A stretch of 64,000 nt of DNA from NCBI GenBank assembly GCA_029255685.2, contig CM055318.2, positions 12,219,001-12,283,000 on the forward strand, read 5' to 3'. Below, piece after piece: positions 10,756 to 21,455 of the stretch. The notes beneath the pieces are model-generated. The model did no database searches. It was not told the origin of the DNA and saw nothing but the letters and a program-made list of their open reading frames with translations. Made by a program: the position numbers and the translations under genes. Source of the DNA: Silene conica (lineage: Eukaryota > Streptophyta > Magnoliopsida > Caryophyllales > Caryophyllaceae). Every line of letters starts with the position of its first letter. Within the stretch, counting starts at the first letter, position 1.

Positions 10756-13446
10756 CTATTTCGAACTGTCTATGGAGATGATCCTAGCAACACCGGAGGT
10801 AGACCCTTTAGATTTTCTACGACGGCGGTGTGGCGTCGAACCCATTGAAGTGTGCCAATGCTCAATGTTTCTCTCATATAAATTCTCAAGGTGATCGACA
10901 CTACTATCCTTGAATGTCAACCAAGTCGGCCTTATTGGTGGCATAGGTACATCTTCGGGTGACGTGCATGCATGCAATCTCATCCAGTGACTATGGTAAA
11001 GGACAATCCATAATGTACCGGCCGGTTTTCGATCTTTTACTAATGACGTCAACGGTAAGATAGTGTTGCAACTCCCGGCCCAAACTTACCCTCCATCTTC
11101 ACCTCTTACATGACCGATAACACAAATTGTCCAGTTGAACAACGTGGCGAAGACAAGCAAATGGTCACCATACATCCAATAATCCTCACCACAACCTATT
11201 GAAAGGAAAAACTCGGCCCGTATCAAACCCAGGTCAAACCCTGTGAACCCCGTCGTTAGGGACGGGAAACTTCCGAACAATTATTTGTACACATCGCGGC
11301 TCCACATCTCTCGGGCACACCATTCGCGCAAAACAAGGTAATCTTCCTTTTGGCCCCGTTGGGCGTGAGAAATAACTCGGAACCCACAATGTCCATCATC
11401 ACCAACATCAATCCAACCATCAAAGTAAGGTCAAAGTACCTCGGGCAGTCCGTAACATTTGCCCCAACTTGAAATAAGACCGATGGTGAAATTCATTTCC
11501 AACGGAGCACCGGGAGCACACGGACCTAAAAAATCACCTATTATTTGAAGTGCAATTGCTGAACCATGGGTGTCGAGTGTGCCGAACTTCCTTTGACTAT
11601 GCTCAAACCCCGACTTGTTTCTCGTTGTCGAACCTCTAGGACGGCCTTTTGAACGCTCATTGATTGGGGATGGCAAAACTTCTTCATCCTCGGGGTGTGT
11701 GACAACCCTCATCTTCTCTATGAATTGTTTACGTAAAGCCGAATCACAACATCTCACTTCCTCAAGAAGTTCCTCAAACACATCATCATTAGTTTTCGGC
11801 ATTTGATCCGCACTATCGTACACCATCAATGTCTTCCAAAAGACATGAATGTCCTCAACATGGACCCTTTTACCTTTAAGCTTCAAAGGAACCAACTTAC
11901 ATGCACAAGGCAACCCATGGGTCACCTGAAGAACGTGTCCACATCGTTCATTCAACCCGATACCCAAACCAAGCCCCCTCTCGAGTTCTTTCTCCAACAA
12001 ATCAATCGCCTTAGTAGATACAACACTTTGCAACAACGAGAAAGTACGAGGTCTTACCCGAGGTCTACTTCTTGAATCTTCCAATTCTTTCCTATCTTTG
12101 GAGTGTTGAGCTTCTAGCATTGAGTGGATGTGAGACCACATAGTGTTAAGATTTAAATTAACACTTCTCAACCAAGGCTTCAACAAAGAATGTGCTGACT
12201 CAACACGGGAAATTGCATATTACCAAAATGGAGATACTCGTTCGTAAAGCGTGATATAAACTTTGATGCATGCTCACCCCAAGTTGCGATTATATACTCG
12301 GCTAAAGGAACCCACTTCAAATAAAATTTCCTCCAAGCTAGAGTATACTCTTCCTCCGTATTCGAATCAATGACCGGTCTCCAACCAGATTCTGCATTGT
12401 TTAAGATAAGATTCGTAAACCACTCGTTAAGCTTGTAGATACTTATTGTTTTGGCTTCGATAGCTCTATTCACATGTCATCAACACAATAAATGCTTACT
12501 GTCGGAAAATACTTCTTGGATATCACTAATCGCACCCAACTCCCGGTCAGTCACGATAACAGAAGGACATTTACCGATGCAGCTCAGAAGGTCATGCAAC
12601 ATGTTCAACAACCACACATACGAGCCATGGGACTCCGTAGGAAGAATCGCTCATGCAATTAAGAAGGGAGCCCCGGTCGATGTGACACCAACAATCTCAA
12701 TGAGAGGGTTCTTGTATTTATTTGTCTTAAATGTGGCATCCATCATCATCACCCAGTGATAAGCCCGGAACAACTTCACTGCTTCAAGATGTGCCATAAA
12801 CACATGTGAGATCTCTTTCGTATCGGGATCTCTCTGAGTCCAACGAATGTATTTCCCTTCTACCGCTAAAGCCAACATTTGTTGAGCGGTATTCCTTTGA
12901 CCCCTTATCTCCCGCCTAACTTTCTTTGTTTAATTATAGATTTGATTGCTTGACGGTTGAGGTTTCTCGGGAGTTTTCTGATGAAGACCATTTTTTTATA
13001 TCCCTCGGGAGAACTCCAACCTTAACTTGTTGCCTTACATATGCTTTCTCCTCGGTGTGACACCCTGCAAAATGACGATCTCCGTCCTTATAAATGACAA
13101 CATTATGGTTGTGTCGGCCGCCACCCTCGGAGGTAATAATGTTCCAAACTACCGTTGTTTTACCATTCTCGATAACGTAGTTTTGAACGGCTCGAACTCT
13201 AAATGGACAATTACACCGACTTGACCTCGTACGCCTCTCGGGATCATCACATGGAAGAGGCAAACCTTGCCTTGAACATCGAAAATAACATGCTAACAAA
13301 CCGTCTCCTTTTCGACTTTTACGCCCTTGATTTGATTTTACCAAAGCAAAACCGTTCGAAACCGCAATCGATTTTGCCCAACCAAATGCTTCATCACGAC
13401 TTTCAAGTCCACGATCTGTAAAGAACAAAGGATTATAATCAACCAA
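10756..13446 (-). pseudogene. FAR1-MULE-SWIM-OTU transposase, broken
   Basis: Domains follow in order on the minus strand, spread over all three frames by small lesions. 13446-12934: FAR1-type DNA-binding domain (FTDRGLESRDEAFGWAKS; CPFRVRAVQ; GGRHNHNV). 12878-12180: MULE catalytic domain, with first Asp in MMDATFKTN, second Asp in VTDRELGAI and Glu in RVESAHS across 12200. About 11930-11985: SWIM zinc finger (CGHVLQVTHGLPCACKL). 11400-10756: OTU-type cysteine protease, with the Cys in DDGHCGFRVISHAQRG and a candidate catalytic His in LYHSHWMRLH. Lesions include a one-base shift near 12900, stops at about 12656, two adjacent stops near 12474, a shift near 12200, and stops near 11430 and 11280. 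About 900 codons in all, apparently intronless. The family cuts and pastes MULE DNA; the OTU tail would be a deubiquitinase-like protease. Confidence 0.85.
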
Positions 13447-13604
13447 ATTCTCGCCAAATTCCTCGAAAGAATCCTATTGATTGAAAATTTATTATTTGTT
13501 AGCATATATATTTTAAATTAAGCAACATAAATTAACTTAAACGAAAAACAAAGTACTAAATTACGTTAAAATGGTGAATACTAATCGAAATTACTAAAAA
13601 AAAA

Positions 13605-14200
13605 AAGTCTGTCCATAGGTTGGACGTTGGATGTCAATGTCCGACCATGAACTGGACAATGACATTCAATGTCTATCCATAGACAGACATTGAATCTCAT
13701 TGTTTATTCCATGTGCGGACACTGTTGGACAGACATTGAATCTCATTGTTTATTTCATTGGCAGACATTGATATTCAATGTCTGGCCATGAAATGAACAA
13801 TGACATTCAATGTTTGTTCCATGGACAGACCGTGAATGCTATGTTTGCAATGCATTAAAAAAAATCGATTTCTATCATTAATCTAACACGAAACTAAAAA
13901 TTAAACATAACATATAATTAATTGTTTATTCCATGGTCGGACATTGACATGACATTGAATGTCAATGTCCGACCATGGAATGAACAATGACATCCAATGT
14001 CTATCCATGGACAAACATTGAATGTCATTGTCCATTCCATGGCCGGACATTGACATTCAATGTCTGGCCATTGAATGAACAATGACATTCAATGTCTGTT
14101 CCATGGACAGACCGTGAATGTTATGTTTGCAACGCATTGAAAAAATCGATTTCTATCATTAATCTAACACGAAACTATAAATTAAACATAACATAATTAA
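13605..14200. repeat. Right subterminal hairpin array with tandem duplication
   Basis: Dense inverted repeats built from GACATTGAATGTC-like words and CCATGG cores (13819, 13931, 13973, 14005, 14037, 14099). The most striking hairpin has 29-bp arms, 13921-13949 and 13960-13988, with one mismatch and a 10-bp loop. A block of roughly 280 bp is tandemly duplicated: the segment around 13770-13915 recurs at 14050-14197 with few changes. Same design as the left array, different stem sequence. Confidence 0.85.
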
Positions 14201-14444
14201 TAAAATGTTAAGAATTTGATAACTAACCGAAGAATTGGTTGAATGTGATTCCGCCATGAATTTTAAATGATTTTGGTGTTTTTAATTTTTTCGGGTTGTA
14301 GATAAATTAATTGGGTTTTCGCATGAATTTTAGAGAATTTTTCTAGTGAGAGAAAGTGGTCAAGGGCATTTTCGTCTTTTTTATGAAAAACGCCGTCTAC
14401 GTTTACTAAAATTGCGTCTACGTTTACCAACCCCCAATTAAAAA

Positions 14445-15076
14445 GTTAAAAGATGACATAAATAAGGGTAGTATTGGAAAGAGAATGCCAAATTCGGGCG
14501 AGACTAAGTAATATGTGGGCGATAAAAAGTGGCTCCCTTAATAAAAGATGATAGGCCACTCTGAGGACGGGTATATCTGTCACAAGCTTGCAACGGGTCA
14601 TGTACACCCACTTGTTTAGATTGAAGAAAAATAAAAGTGTATAGAGAATTACAAATGATTTGTTTTATCTCCCCTAAATTTTATTCGATCCGTCATAAGT
14701 TTGTTATCGTGTCATATGAAAATTTGTGAATAAAAAAGCGTGTTAATTGCAGTATTTGTGAAAATTATGACGTTAAAAGAGAGAGTAGTACCTAGTGTTG
14801 ACTTTGAACTTGGATGGAGGAGTAAAAATCGAAAAAATTGAAGAGGGTCTGACAAGAGGGACAGTTAAAAAGGACAAAATAAAATTGACTGCCACTCCTC
14901 CTTGATTAATTACTGTGGTATCAGTACTATTTACTGTTTAAATCTCACTGTCATTGACCAATCTTGCCGTTGAAAAGGCACAGCTCCTTTTACCACTTGC
15001 TCTATATCTGCCCAAACATTGTCCCACTAGTATTGCACCACAAAATTTGTTTGTTTAAGTATTAAGATGAATAGTA
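14445..15076. other. Spacer with MITE-like debris
   Basis: No gene seen. 'ctgtcacaagcttgcaacggg' near 14578 and 'ccgtcataagtttgttatc' near 14690 resemble fragments of the 'ccgtcac' MITE family present at 15077 and 28702. Confidence 0.4.
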
Positions 15077-15266
15077 AGTCTTGTTTGCGACGGGTCGTTA
15101 TTTGTGACGGATATTTTGTGAGATAAAATGGAAACAAAATGAGTTAGTGGAAAAAGAGGACCACATGAATAGTGTTGAAAAGAGAGAAAAAGTGGATATT
15201 TTGTGAGAGAAAATGGTATCCGTCATAAGTTTGCGACGGATAGTGCCGTTGCAAATAAGAATTTGT
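15077..15266. mobile_element. Stowaway-like MITE
   Basis: Ends AGTCTTGTTTGCGACGG on the left and, from the right, ATTCTTATTTGCAACGG form imperfect terminal inverted repeats; TA precedes the left end. The interior has 'gtgacggatattttgtgag' and its inverted counterpart. Non-coding, about 190 bp. Confidence 0.6.
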
Positions 15267-15537
15267 ATAAGATGAATATCCCCACAATTATGGTACAACA
15301 TAAATTGTGGTTTTAATTGAGTATATTGGTCTCATTTTTAAATTAAGGAAATATAATTAAATAATGAAAAGTATTGTATAGGGTAAGAAGATTAGAGAGA
15401 TAAAATGTACTCTTGTATAAGAAGATTAGAGAGATAGAGTATTATATTATTATTGTGTGTAGACGGATTAAAATAAGTAGTCTTGCGGGATAAAGTGAGT
15501 TATTATTGTGGCCTGTGGATTGAAATGATTAAAATAA

Positions 15538-17223
15538 GGGGGCGTTTGGTTAGAAAAAGCGAAAGGGAAAAGAAATAAGAAAGGGTAAGAAGGAGAAAGA
15601 AAAGAAATTATCTAAAACTTAATTGGTTGCTTGGTTACTCCAAGAAAGAGAACTGATGGTATGCTCACACTCACTCCTACCACTAATACACACCACCACA
15701 AACAACCACTTATCTACTGGCGCCAGTGATGGTGATGGAGATGGTATGGCGGTGGTGGAGGTGGAGGTGTCATGGCGGTGGTAGTGGCGGCGGCGGTGAT
15801 GGTCACGACGGTGATGGTGGTGGAGGTGTCAGTGATGATGGCGATGGTGTTGGATTTTTATAATTAATTAACTAGATATTATTATTAATAATATTAATAG
15901 TCTTATACAAATCCTAATTATGTGGCCCATTAATGAGGCAGTCAAACTATGGACTCTAAACTGTCCCTTAATTCTTTCCCATCTAGGAAACCACTCCCTT
16001 AATTTGTGTTGCGTTCAAACACTGCTCTTTGATGGAAAGAGCAGTATATAAGAGAATACATATTCTGATTAATTAGGTCATTAAATCTACTCTCCCTTAA
16101 GAAAATTACACCATCTAAATAAGTGAGCAGTGAGGGTTTGGAACCGAAATCAGACGACTACAGTGTTCTTCAGAAATTCAGATTAATACTTTGGGGTTGA
16201 TAAAGCTGTTCAGGAATCCGATTAGCAATGGCTGGAGGTTTTATTTTCGATCCTATTTATCGCTTCCGCTTTATTTAATCAGTTGTATGTTGTTCAGTAA
16301 TATTAAACATACTAATTAAGAATAAATAACTTACATTTGGTATCAGAGCCTTAATGGCCTCTGTCTTGCTTGTTGTTTTCCGACTTCAGTTTTCATCCTT
16401 GTTGTAATCGATCCGTTGTCTCGTTTTTCTCTGTCGTTTTTCGGATGTTGGTTTGTCTCGGTTGTTCCGTTATTGCTTATTAGATCTGAATTTTTTTTTT
16501 TTGTCTATTTTTTCCGGTAATCGGATCTGGAATTTTTTTTTCTGGAAATTTTTGTGTTGATTTTTCTGGGTCTGTGTTGGCTGGAGGATGAAGACGTTTG
16601 TTATCAGGGATGAAGTTTCAACAAATTTTGTGCTTTTGTTTCCTCTGTTCGAGGTTTCTTTTTTTTTTGTTTTTATAGTAGACTTTATGATTTGACATGT
16701 ACTTTTGAGTACAATTTTTGTTTGCTATAGAATCATGGAAATGTCGTATAAGCACGGTGGAGTTGCTTTTCTTTTGGTTTTTCATATTAATGAAATTATT
16801 ATTATTATTTTTATTTTTATTTTATTTTCTTGAAATGTCACAGTGGTGGCGGTGGTCACAACGGTGATGGTGCTGGGGTGCCATGACAGTGATGGCGGTG
16901 GGGGTGTCACGACGATGGTGATGGTAGTGGCAATGGTGGTGGTGGCAGTAGTGGGGGGTGGCGGCGGCGGCGACGGTGGCGTCATGGCGGTGGCTATTGT
17001 GGTGGTAGTTGTAAGTGTAGTGGTAGGTGAAGAGAGTAGTTGAAGGGTAACGAGAGTAATGAAATCTCATACCCTAGGGGTGCGGGGGGTAAGGAATTAG
17101 ATGGATTAAGGGGTAATAGAGGGAGTTTCATTCCATTTGTTTGTGTCAAACAAACACCAACAAAGGGAATGAGTAACTTTGTTTCCCTTTCCCTTTCTTA
17201 TAGACCCCCAACCAAACGCCCCC
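15538..17223. mobile_element. Tourist-like element, interrupted
   Basis: Terminal inverted repeats GGGGGCGTTTGGTT and AACCAAACGCCCCC with TAA on both sides (15535-15537, 17224-17226), the duplication of PIF/Harbinger elements. Purine-rich subterminal sequence on the left mirrors pyrimidine-rich sequence on the right. It contains a GGTGG/GATGG-rich low-complexity tract on both sides of an inserted LTR fragment (from 15848), so about 1 kb of its 1.7 kb is foreign. Confidence 0.75.
15848..16350 (+). mobile_element. Copia-type 5' LTR and primer binding site
   Basis: TGTTGG at 15848 opens a 488-bp stretch ending TTACA at 16335, followed after two bases by TGGTATCAGAGCC (16338-16350), the initiator-Met tRNA primer binding site of plant copia elements. 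A TATATAAG box lies near 16053, in the right place for an LTR promoter. No gag or pol follows; AT- and T-rich non-coding sequence runs to about 16845, where the host Tourist sequence resumes. Probably a 3'-truncated element. The second LTR is not visible. Confidence 0.6.
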
Positions 17224-17226
17224 TAA

Positions 17227-18513
17227 ATATAAAAGTTTATCAAAAATAGACGATTGGACATTATTGTGAATAGACAAAAATGAACAATTGGACAGTTATT
17301 GAGAATAGAAGGGAGTAAAATATGCTCTCTTTTAGTGAGGGTGTTGATTTTTTTTGCACCAAATTAAAGAAATGATTTTGTACCACACAAAACATTTTAC
17401 TCCACATGAAATTGATTTTGAACCACAAGAAAGTTACCAAAAAAGAAAGAGGAACTAACACTCAACTAGCATTGAAACGAAAAGAAAACCAACACTATAA
17501 CTAGGAGAAAATATATATGATAAAAACAAGAAGTATGATTTTGAGTTGCAAAAAGTTTATCCTATTTATACAGGTAAAGTAATATCACACTTATTTAAAA
17601 TTCGGATATTTTCATTTCAAAAAGGTTTACTCATTATACAAATGATATGCCAATCATTTTTACTCAAAAAAAACCCTTGTCTGTTAATTGTGCTTCAATA
17701 TATTAGACACCATCCTCAAGTAAAGGTTAAGCTAATTAGAATATCATCTAGTTTTACTCTTAACCTCGCTTTATTTATCAACTGAATCGTTTTGCATTTC
17801 CAACATTTTCAATCATTTTTCACATAAACAAATTCATGAGATCTTTTTCCTTTTTTATTAATTTTAATAGTGTAACCAGTTAAAATAAGACATGTGTAAG
17901 ATCATGAGGGAGATCATTTTACCCCGATAAAGGTCACTAATTAATTACCTTTTCTCTTCAAAAGTCATCTTATTTTTTGTGTTAAATGGTAATAGCGTGA
18001 CCCAACAAGGTCATGAGACTCATGACTAAAGTTGACAACGGGTCGGGTTTGGATAGGGTCTAGCAACACCCGCACCCGCACCCGATTCACATACCTTGGG
18101 CCTATACCTGACCCAAACCTTAAATGACCTGAAATTAATGGAGCAATACCCGATTCAGACAGGTCCGGGTATGGTTTACTTTTTCTTTGACTAAACAATT
18201 TTTTCCCAAAATTATATCATTTGTCTATTATCCAAACTTATAATTTTCATCAATTTCCTCATTTTCTTAATGAGTATTTGGATATGCATATGGTGTATCA
18301 GTGATAAATGATAGGGGTCGTCTGTATGTGTGTTATTTGGGTTATTGACTCCCGTACGTGTGTTTTTCCTTTTTTTAATAAATATAGGGTCTAAGGTTCA
18401 GGTGGGGACCCAAAACTAAGACCCGGACCCGGACCCGAAGTTTTCATATAAGACTCATACTCGAGCGGGTCTCAAAAATTCAAACTCATACCTGATCCAT
18501 TAGGGTCAGACCC
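17227..18513. other. Spacer with low-copy element debris
   Basis: No gene supported. 18020-18170 and 18400-18510 contain 'gggtcgggtttgg' and 'acccgcacccgcaccc' words typical of degraded hAT-type MITEs; the boundaries cannot be fixed because a Tourist element begins at 18517. Confidence 0.4.
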
Positions 18514-18516
18514 TAA

Positions 18517-19750
18517 GGGTGTGTTTGGATAACAACTTGGGAGGGAAAGGGGGGAGGGGAATGGAGGGAAAGGAAAGGAAAGGGAGAGGGAATGAAGAGG
18601 GTTTGTTTGGATAGCAAAAATAAAGTAGAGGGAAAAGGAGGAGGATGGAGGAAGAAGGTGATTTTAGTGAGTTGGGCAAGAAGGGAGTTAAGTCATGTTA
18701 GAGGAGTATATGTCATATCATTCTTAAATAAGAGCCACCTTACGAAGGAATGTGGATGGGTTGGTGAGATATGGGATAGGTTAGGGGTGGACGTGAGGAG
18801 AGACAGAAATCATACGAAGGCAAGGGACAGGGTGGAAGAGGTGTGGGGGGACATGGATGCGGGTGAGCGCGAGACTTTTATGGTCGGATGTTGGGCTATC
18901 TAGGAAGCTAGGAATGGTTGGGTTTTTGAGCAGCGGAGAGTGAGTCCTGAACGGGTGGTGGTAAGAATTGGTGATATGATGCGAGAGATGAAGGACGTGG
19001 GGGATGGGCTGGTGCAGGGGAAGGCTACGGGCGCACAGCAACAGTGGCAGAAACCGAATGGGGATATGCTGAAGCTGAATGTTGACGCGACTTGTAAGGA
19101 GGGGTGCAGGGTTGGGATAGGGGTTGTGTGTAGGGACAGTAGTGGCGGTACGGTGTGGGGTATGGCGGTCCGGAAGCTGGAGGATAGGGAACCCCGAGTT
19201 GCAGAGGCGGAGGCTGTGCTCGAAGGTTTACGCGAAGCTCGTCGAAGGGATCACAAAAGGCTGATTGTGGAAAGCGATTGCAGGGTGTTGGTGGAGGCGT
19301 TACGTAGCAAGCAACCTGGGAGGAGAAATTTCCATGCCGTTCTGGAGGATATTTACATGTTTTGTGAGTCGTTTGAGTCTATAGTTTGGTCTTTTGTTGG
19401 TAGGAAGTATAATAGAGTTGCTCATGAGTTAGCACATTATGGTACCATGAGGATAGGCAAACGGATGTGGTCGGATAATCTACCTCGTTGTATCTTGAAT
19501 GTTGTAAGGTCTGATTTATTAATATAAGTAACCCAGGTGGGATTTCAAAAAAAAAAAAGAATGTTTTCCTTCCAAATCTTGCCAACAATGGAGAGATTAT
19601 AGTTTGGTCTAATGAAGGGGAATTGAATCCTCCTATTTCCCTCCCCTTCCATTTCCCTCCTTCCATATATTGTAACCAAACAATGGAAATTGAATCCCTC
19701 CCTTTCTCCCCCCTCCCCTTCCCTCCGATTCTCTCAATCCAAACACACCC
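18517..19750. mobile_element. Tourist-like element with a LINE inside
   Basis: Terminal inverted repeats GGGTGTGTTTGGAT and ATCCAAACACACCC flanked by TAA at 18514-18516 and 19751-19753. The left arm is rich in GGGAGGGAAAGG and the right arm in the complementary pyrimidines. A LINE 3' fragment (about 18748-19559) sits between the two arms, which explains the large size. Confidence 0.8.
18748..19527 (+). pseudogene. LINE RNase H fragment with one nonsense codon
   Basis: A single frame encodes the linker after the zinc-binding domain (GCWAI, stop, EARNGWVFEQR) and an RNase H domain: LKLNVDATCKEGCRVGIGVV (first Asp), RVAEAEAVLEGL (Glu), IVESDCRVLVEAL (Asp), then RKYNRVAHELAHY. The TAG at 18901-18903 replaces the Trp normally found in the WAIWEARN motif, a single G to A change. 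A poly-A run at 19548-19559 follows the stop codon at 19525 by about 20 bases. The fragment is 5'-truncated and sits inside a Tourist element. Confidence 0.8.
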
Positions 19751-19768
19751 TAAGGATCTGGGTAAAGG

Positions 19769-19817
19769 TTTAGGGTTTAGGGTTTAGGGTTTAGGGTTTA
19801 GGGTTTAGGGTTTAGGG
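19769..19817 (+). repeat. Interstitial telomere repeat, (TTTAGGG)7
   Basis: Seven perfect TTTAGGG units, starting about 15 bp beyond the right TAA of the Tourist element. Flanked by unrelated sequence on both sides, so interstitial rather than a chromosome end. Confidence 0.95.
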
Positions 19818-20594
19818 GAAATTTTGTTTAGTCAAAGAAAAAATCAGGTCACGTCGAATCCTTCAATCCAAACCCTCGCCTAATTAAATTTTTTTCGTGT
19901 TCGTGTCGACCCACTTACATAAATGGGTAATTAAGGCTTAACCCAAACCCGTTAATTTCGTGTTGTGTTTTCGTGTCATGCCTACGTTAGGAAAGTGTGT
20001 ATATTCATACGATGCAGGATAACGAAAAATTAGAATTAAGTTATTATATAGGTAATTGTGCCGGGTTCGTTTTCAGAGAGTCTAACCCAAATCTGACCCA
20101 ATTATATATCGTATTTATATAGAAGTACTTACATAAATGAGTTATTAAGTCTCAACCCATACCCTAATAGAGGGAGTTTATTCCGCAGATGGTTATACGT
20201 TTGAAATTAAGAATCATACCCGATTAGTATGGGGTTGAAACTTCATTCCTCATGTGTTTGTTTGAATTGTATGCGTTATCAATTTAAAACTAAGTTAATG
20301 TTGAAATATGTAAAATCAAATACTTTAAATAATAATTTTAAATATAAAATTATAAAAATAAAAATTTAATCAAATAATTATATAAAATGTTTCATTTACA
20401 ATATGTCATACGGAGTAATATTTATTTTCGCATTTTTTTTATTAAGAATTGATAGTCATGAATATTAATCTTATATTCACGCCCTCATTAGGTATAAGAA
20501 ACTCATACTTTATCGGTTTGAAGTATCAGTATGAAGCTTTTAAATTTGGCTAAGAAACATTTGGTATGAGTTTGTCTTATTTCAAACTCATACC
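19818..20594. other. Spacer with degraded MITEs
   Basis: No gene. 19860-19990 holds 'cccaaacccgttaatttcgtg' type words usual for hAT-like MITEs; 20150-20600 repeats 'actcatacctt' and 'ggtatgagttt' in both orientations, suggesting a further old element. Confidence 0.4.
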
Positions 20595-21214
20595 TTATTT
20601 CAAACGTAGTCGGCGTTTTTTAAAAAAAAGACCCTTGTCCATTCTCTCTCTTCCTCACGTTTCTCCCAAGTCACAACAACAACACAACATTCATCAGACT
20701 ACCTTCACCAACATTCATCACCTTCATCCCTTCACCACCTCCACCACCACGTTCACCGCCACCGTACCCACCACACGCTACTACTGTGCCGCCTCCACCA
20801 CCACGTTCACCACCGTACGTTTTAGGTATGTTTTATTTTCTGATTTTTTTTGAAATTTTCTTATTTAATTGTAGTTGAAAGCTTAAATTATTGTAAATAA
20901 GTTTTTAATTGATATATTGATAAGGATATATTATTAGTAGCTTAGATTTAGTTAGAAATGTGGTTTGGAATGAGTTATTGATATGAATATGTGAAAATTT
21001 CAATTAGTTTGCGATTTGTTCGATTTTAGTTAAAATTTGTTGTTTAGTTCGTAAATTGAAGTGTAGTTGTTGTTAATTAGGTTAGTTGTTTCATTGAAAT
21101 GTAGTTTATTGTTAATTGAATGGTGTATTTTGTCGATTTTGGATGGATTTTCTGGGTTGGTATTCGATTTTGGGGAATTTCGGGGTTGTGGAAATTTCTG
21201 GGTTGGGGAAGAAG

Positions 21215-21455
21215 GACGATTAAGCTGACCGTCTTACCTGGGAAGGACGAAGAAGCTCCTCGTCTATCCATGGTGTGGACGTTGGGAATCAACGTCTGCC
21301 CATTGGAAGGGCGATGAACTTCATCGTCTGACCTAGGGTGGACCACGCGCTCCTTCGTCTGCCCATGGTGGAGACTGGAGAGCATGAGGTTTTTCGTATG
21401 CCCATGGTGAAAACCACACGAGTTTTCGTCTCCCCATGGGTTGGACGAAGGTTGT
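21215..21455. repeat. Left hairpin array of the second MULE
   Basis: Linkers of the type GTCTGCCCATGGTGGAC recur (CCATGG at 21269, 21364, 21400, 21435; a CCATTGG variant near 21298). Between them lie variable segments, several palindromic: GACGTTG ggaat CAACGTC and GATGAA ctTCATC. The stem sequences share nothing with those of the 7617 MULE, whereas the CCATGG linker does. Confidence 0.7.

Larger units (their letters stand above)
7617..14435. mobile_element. Composite Mutator-like element (MULE) with three genes
   Basis: Terminal inverted repeats are visible: on the left TTGGTAAACGTAGGCG from 7621 followed by AAACGTATACGGCGTTT, and on the right (reverse complement) GGGGGTTGGTAAACGTAG from 14435 inward followed by AAACGTAGACGGCGTTT. 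Each end thus carries two copies of the AAACGTA motif. Flanking direct repeats AATTAAAA at 7608-7615 and 14436-14443 fit the 8-9 bp Mutator duplication. Inside are a plus-strand PMD pseudogene, a minus-strand small ORF, a minus-strand FAR1-MULE-SWIM-OTU transposase pseudogene, a telomere-like tract and subterminal hairpin arrays. The copy is immobile on its own because all three genes are interrupted, though its ends look usable. A 214-bp solo-LTR-like insert at 10466-10679 postdates it. Confidence 0.85.

Noticed and set aside
11615-12075. Plus-strand frames opposite the MULE transposase
   Set aside because: Antisense shadows of the transposase; the minus strand has the domain motifs.
16782-17070. 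Open frames rich in Thr/Pro/His or Val/Gly on both strands
   Set aside because: Translation of a GGTGG/GATGG low-complexity tract in several frames at once; no real gene.
19769-19817. Chromosome end (true telomere)
   Set aside because: Only seven units with ordinary sequence on both sides; interstitial.
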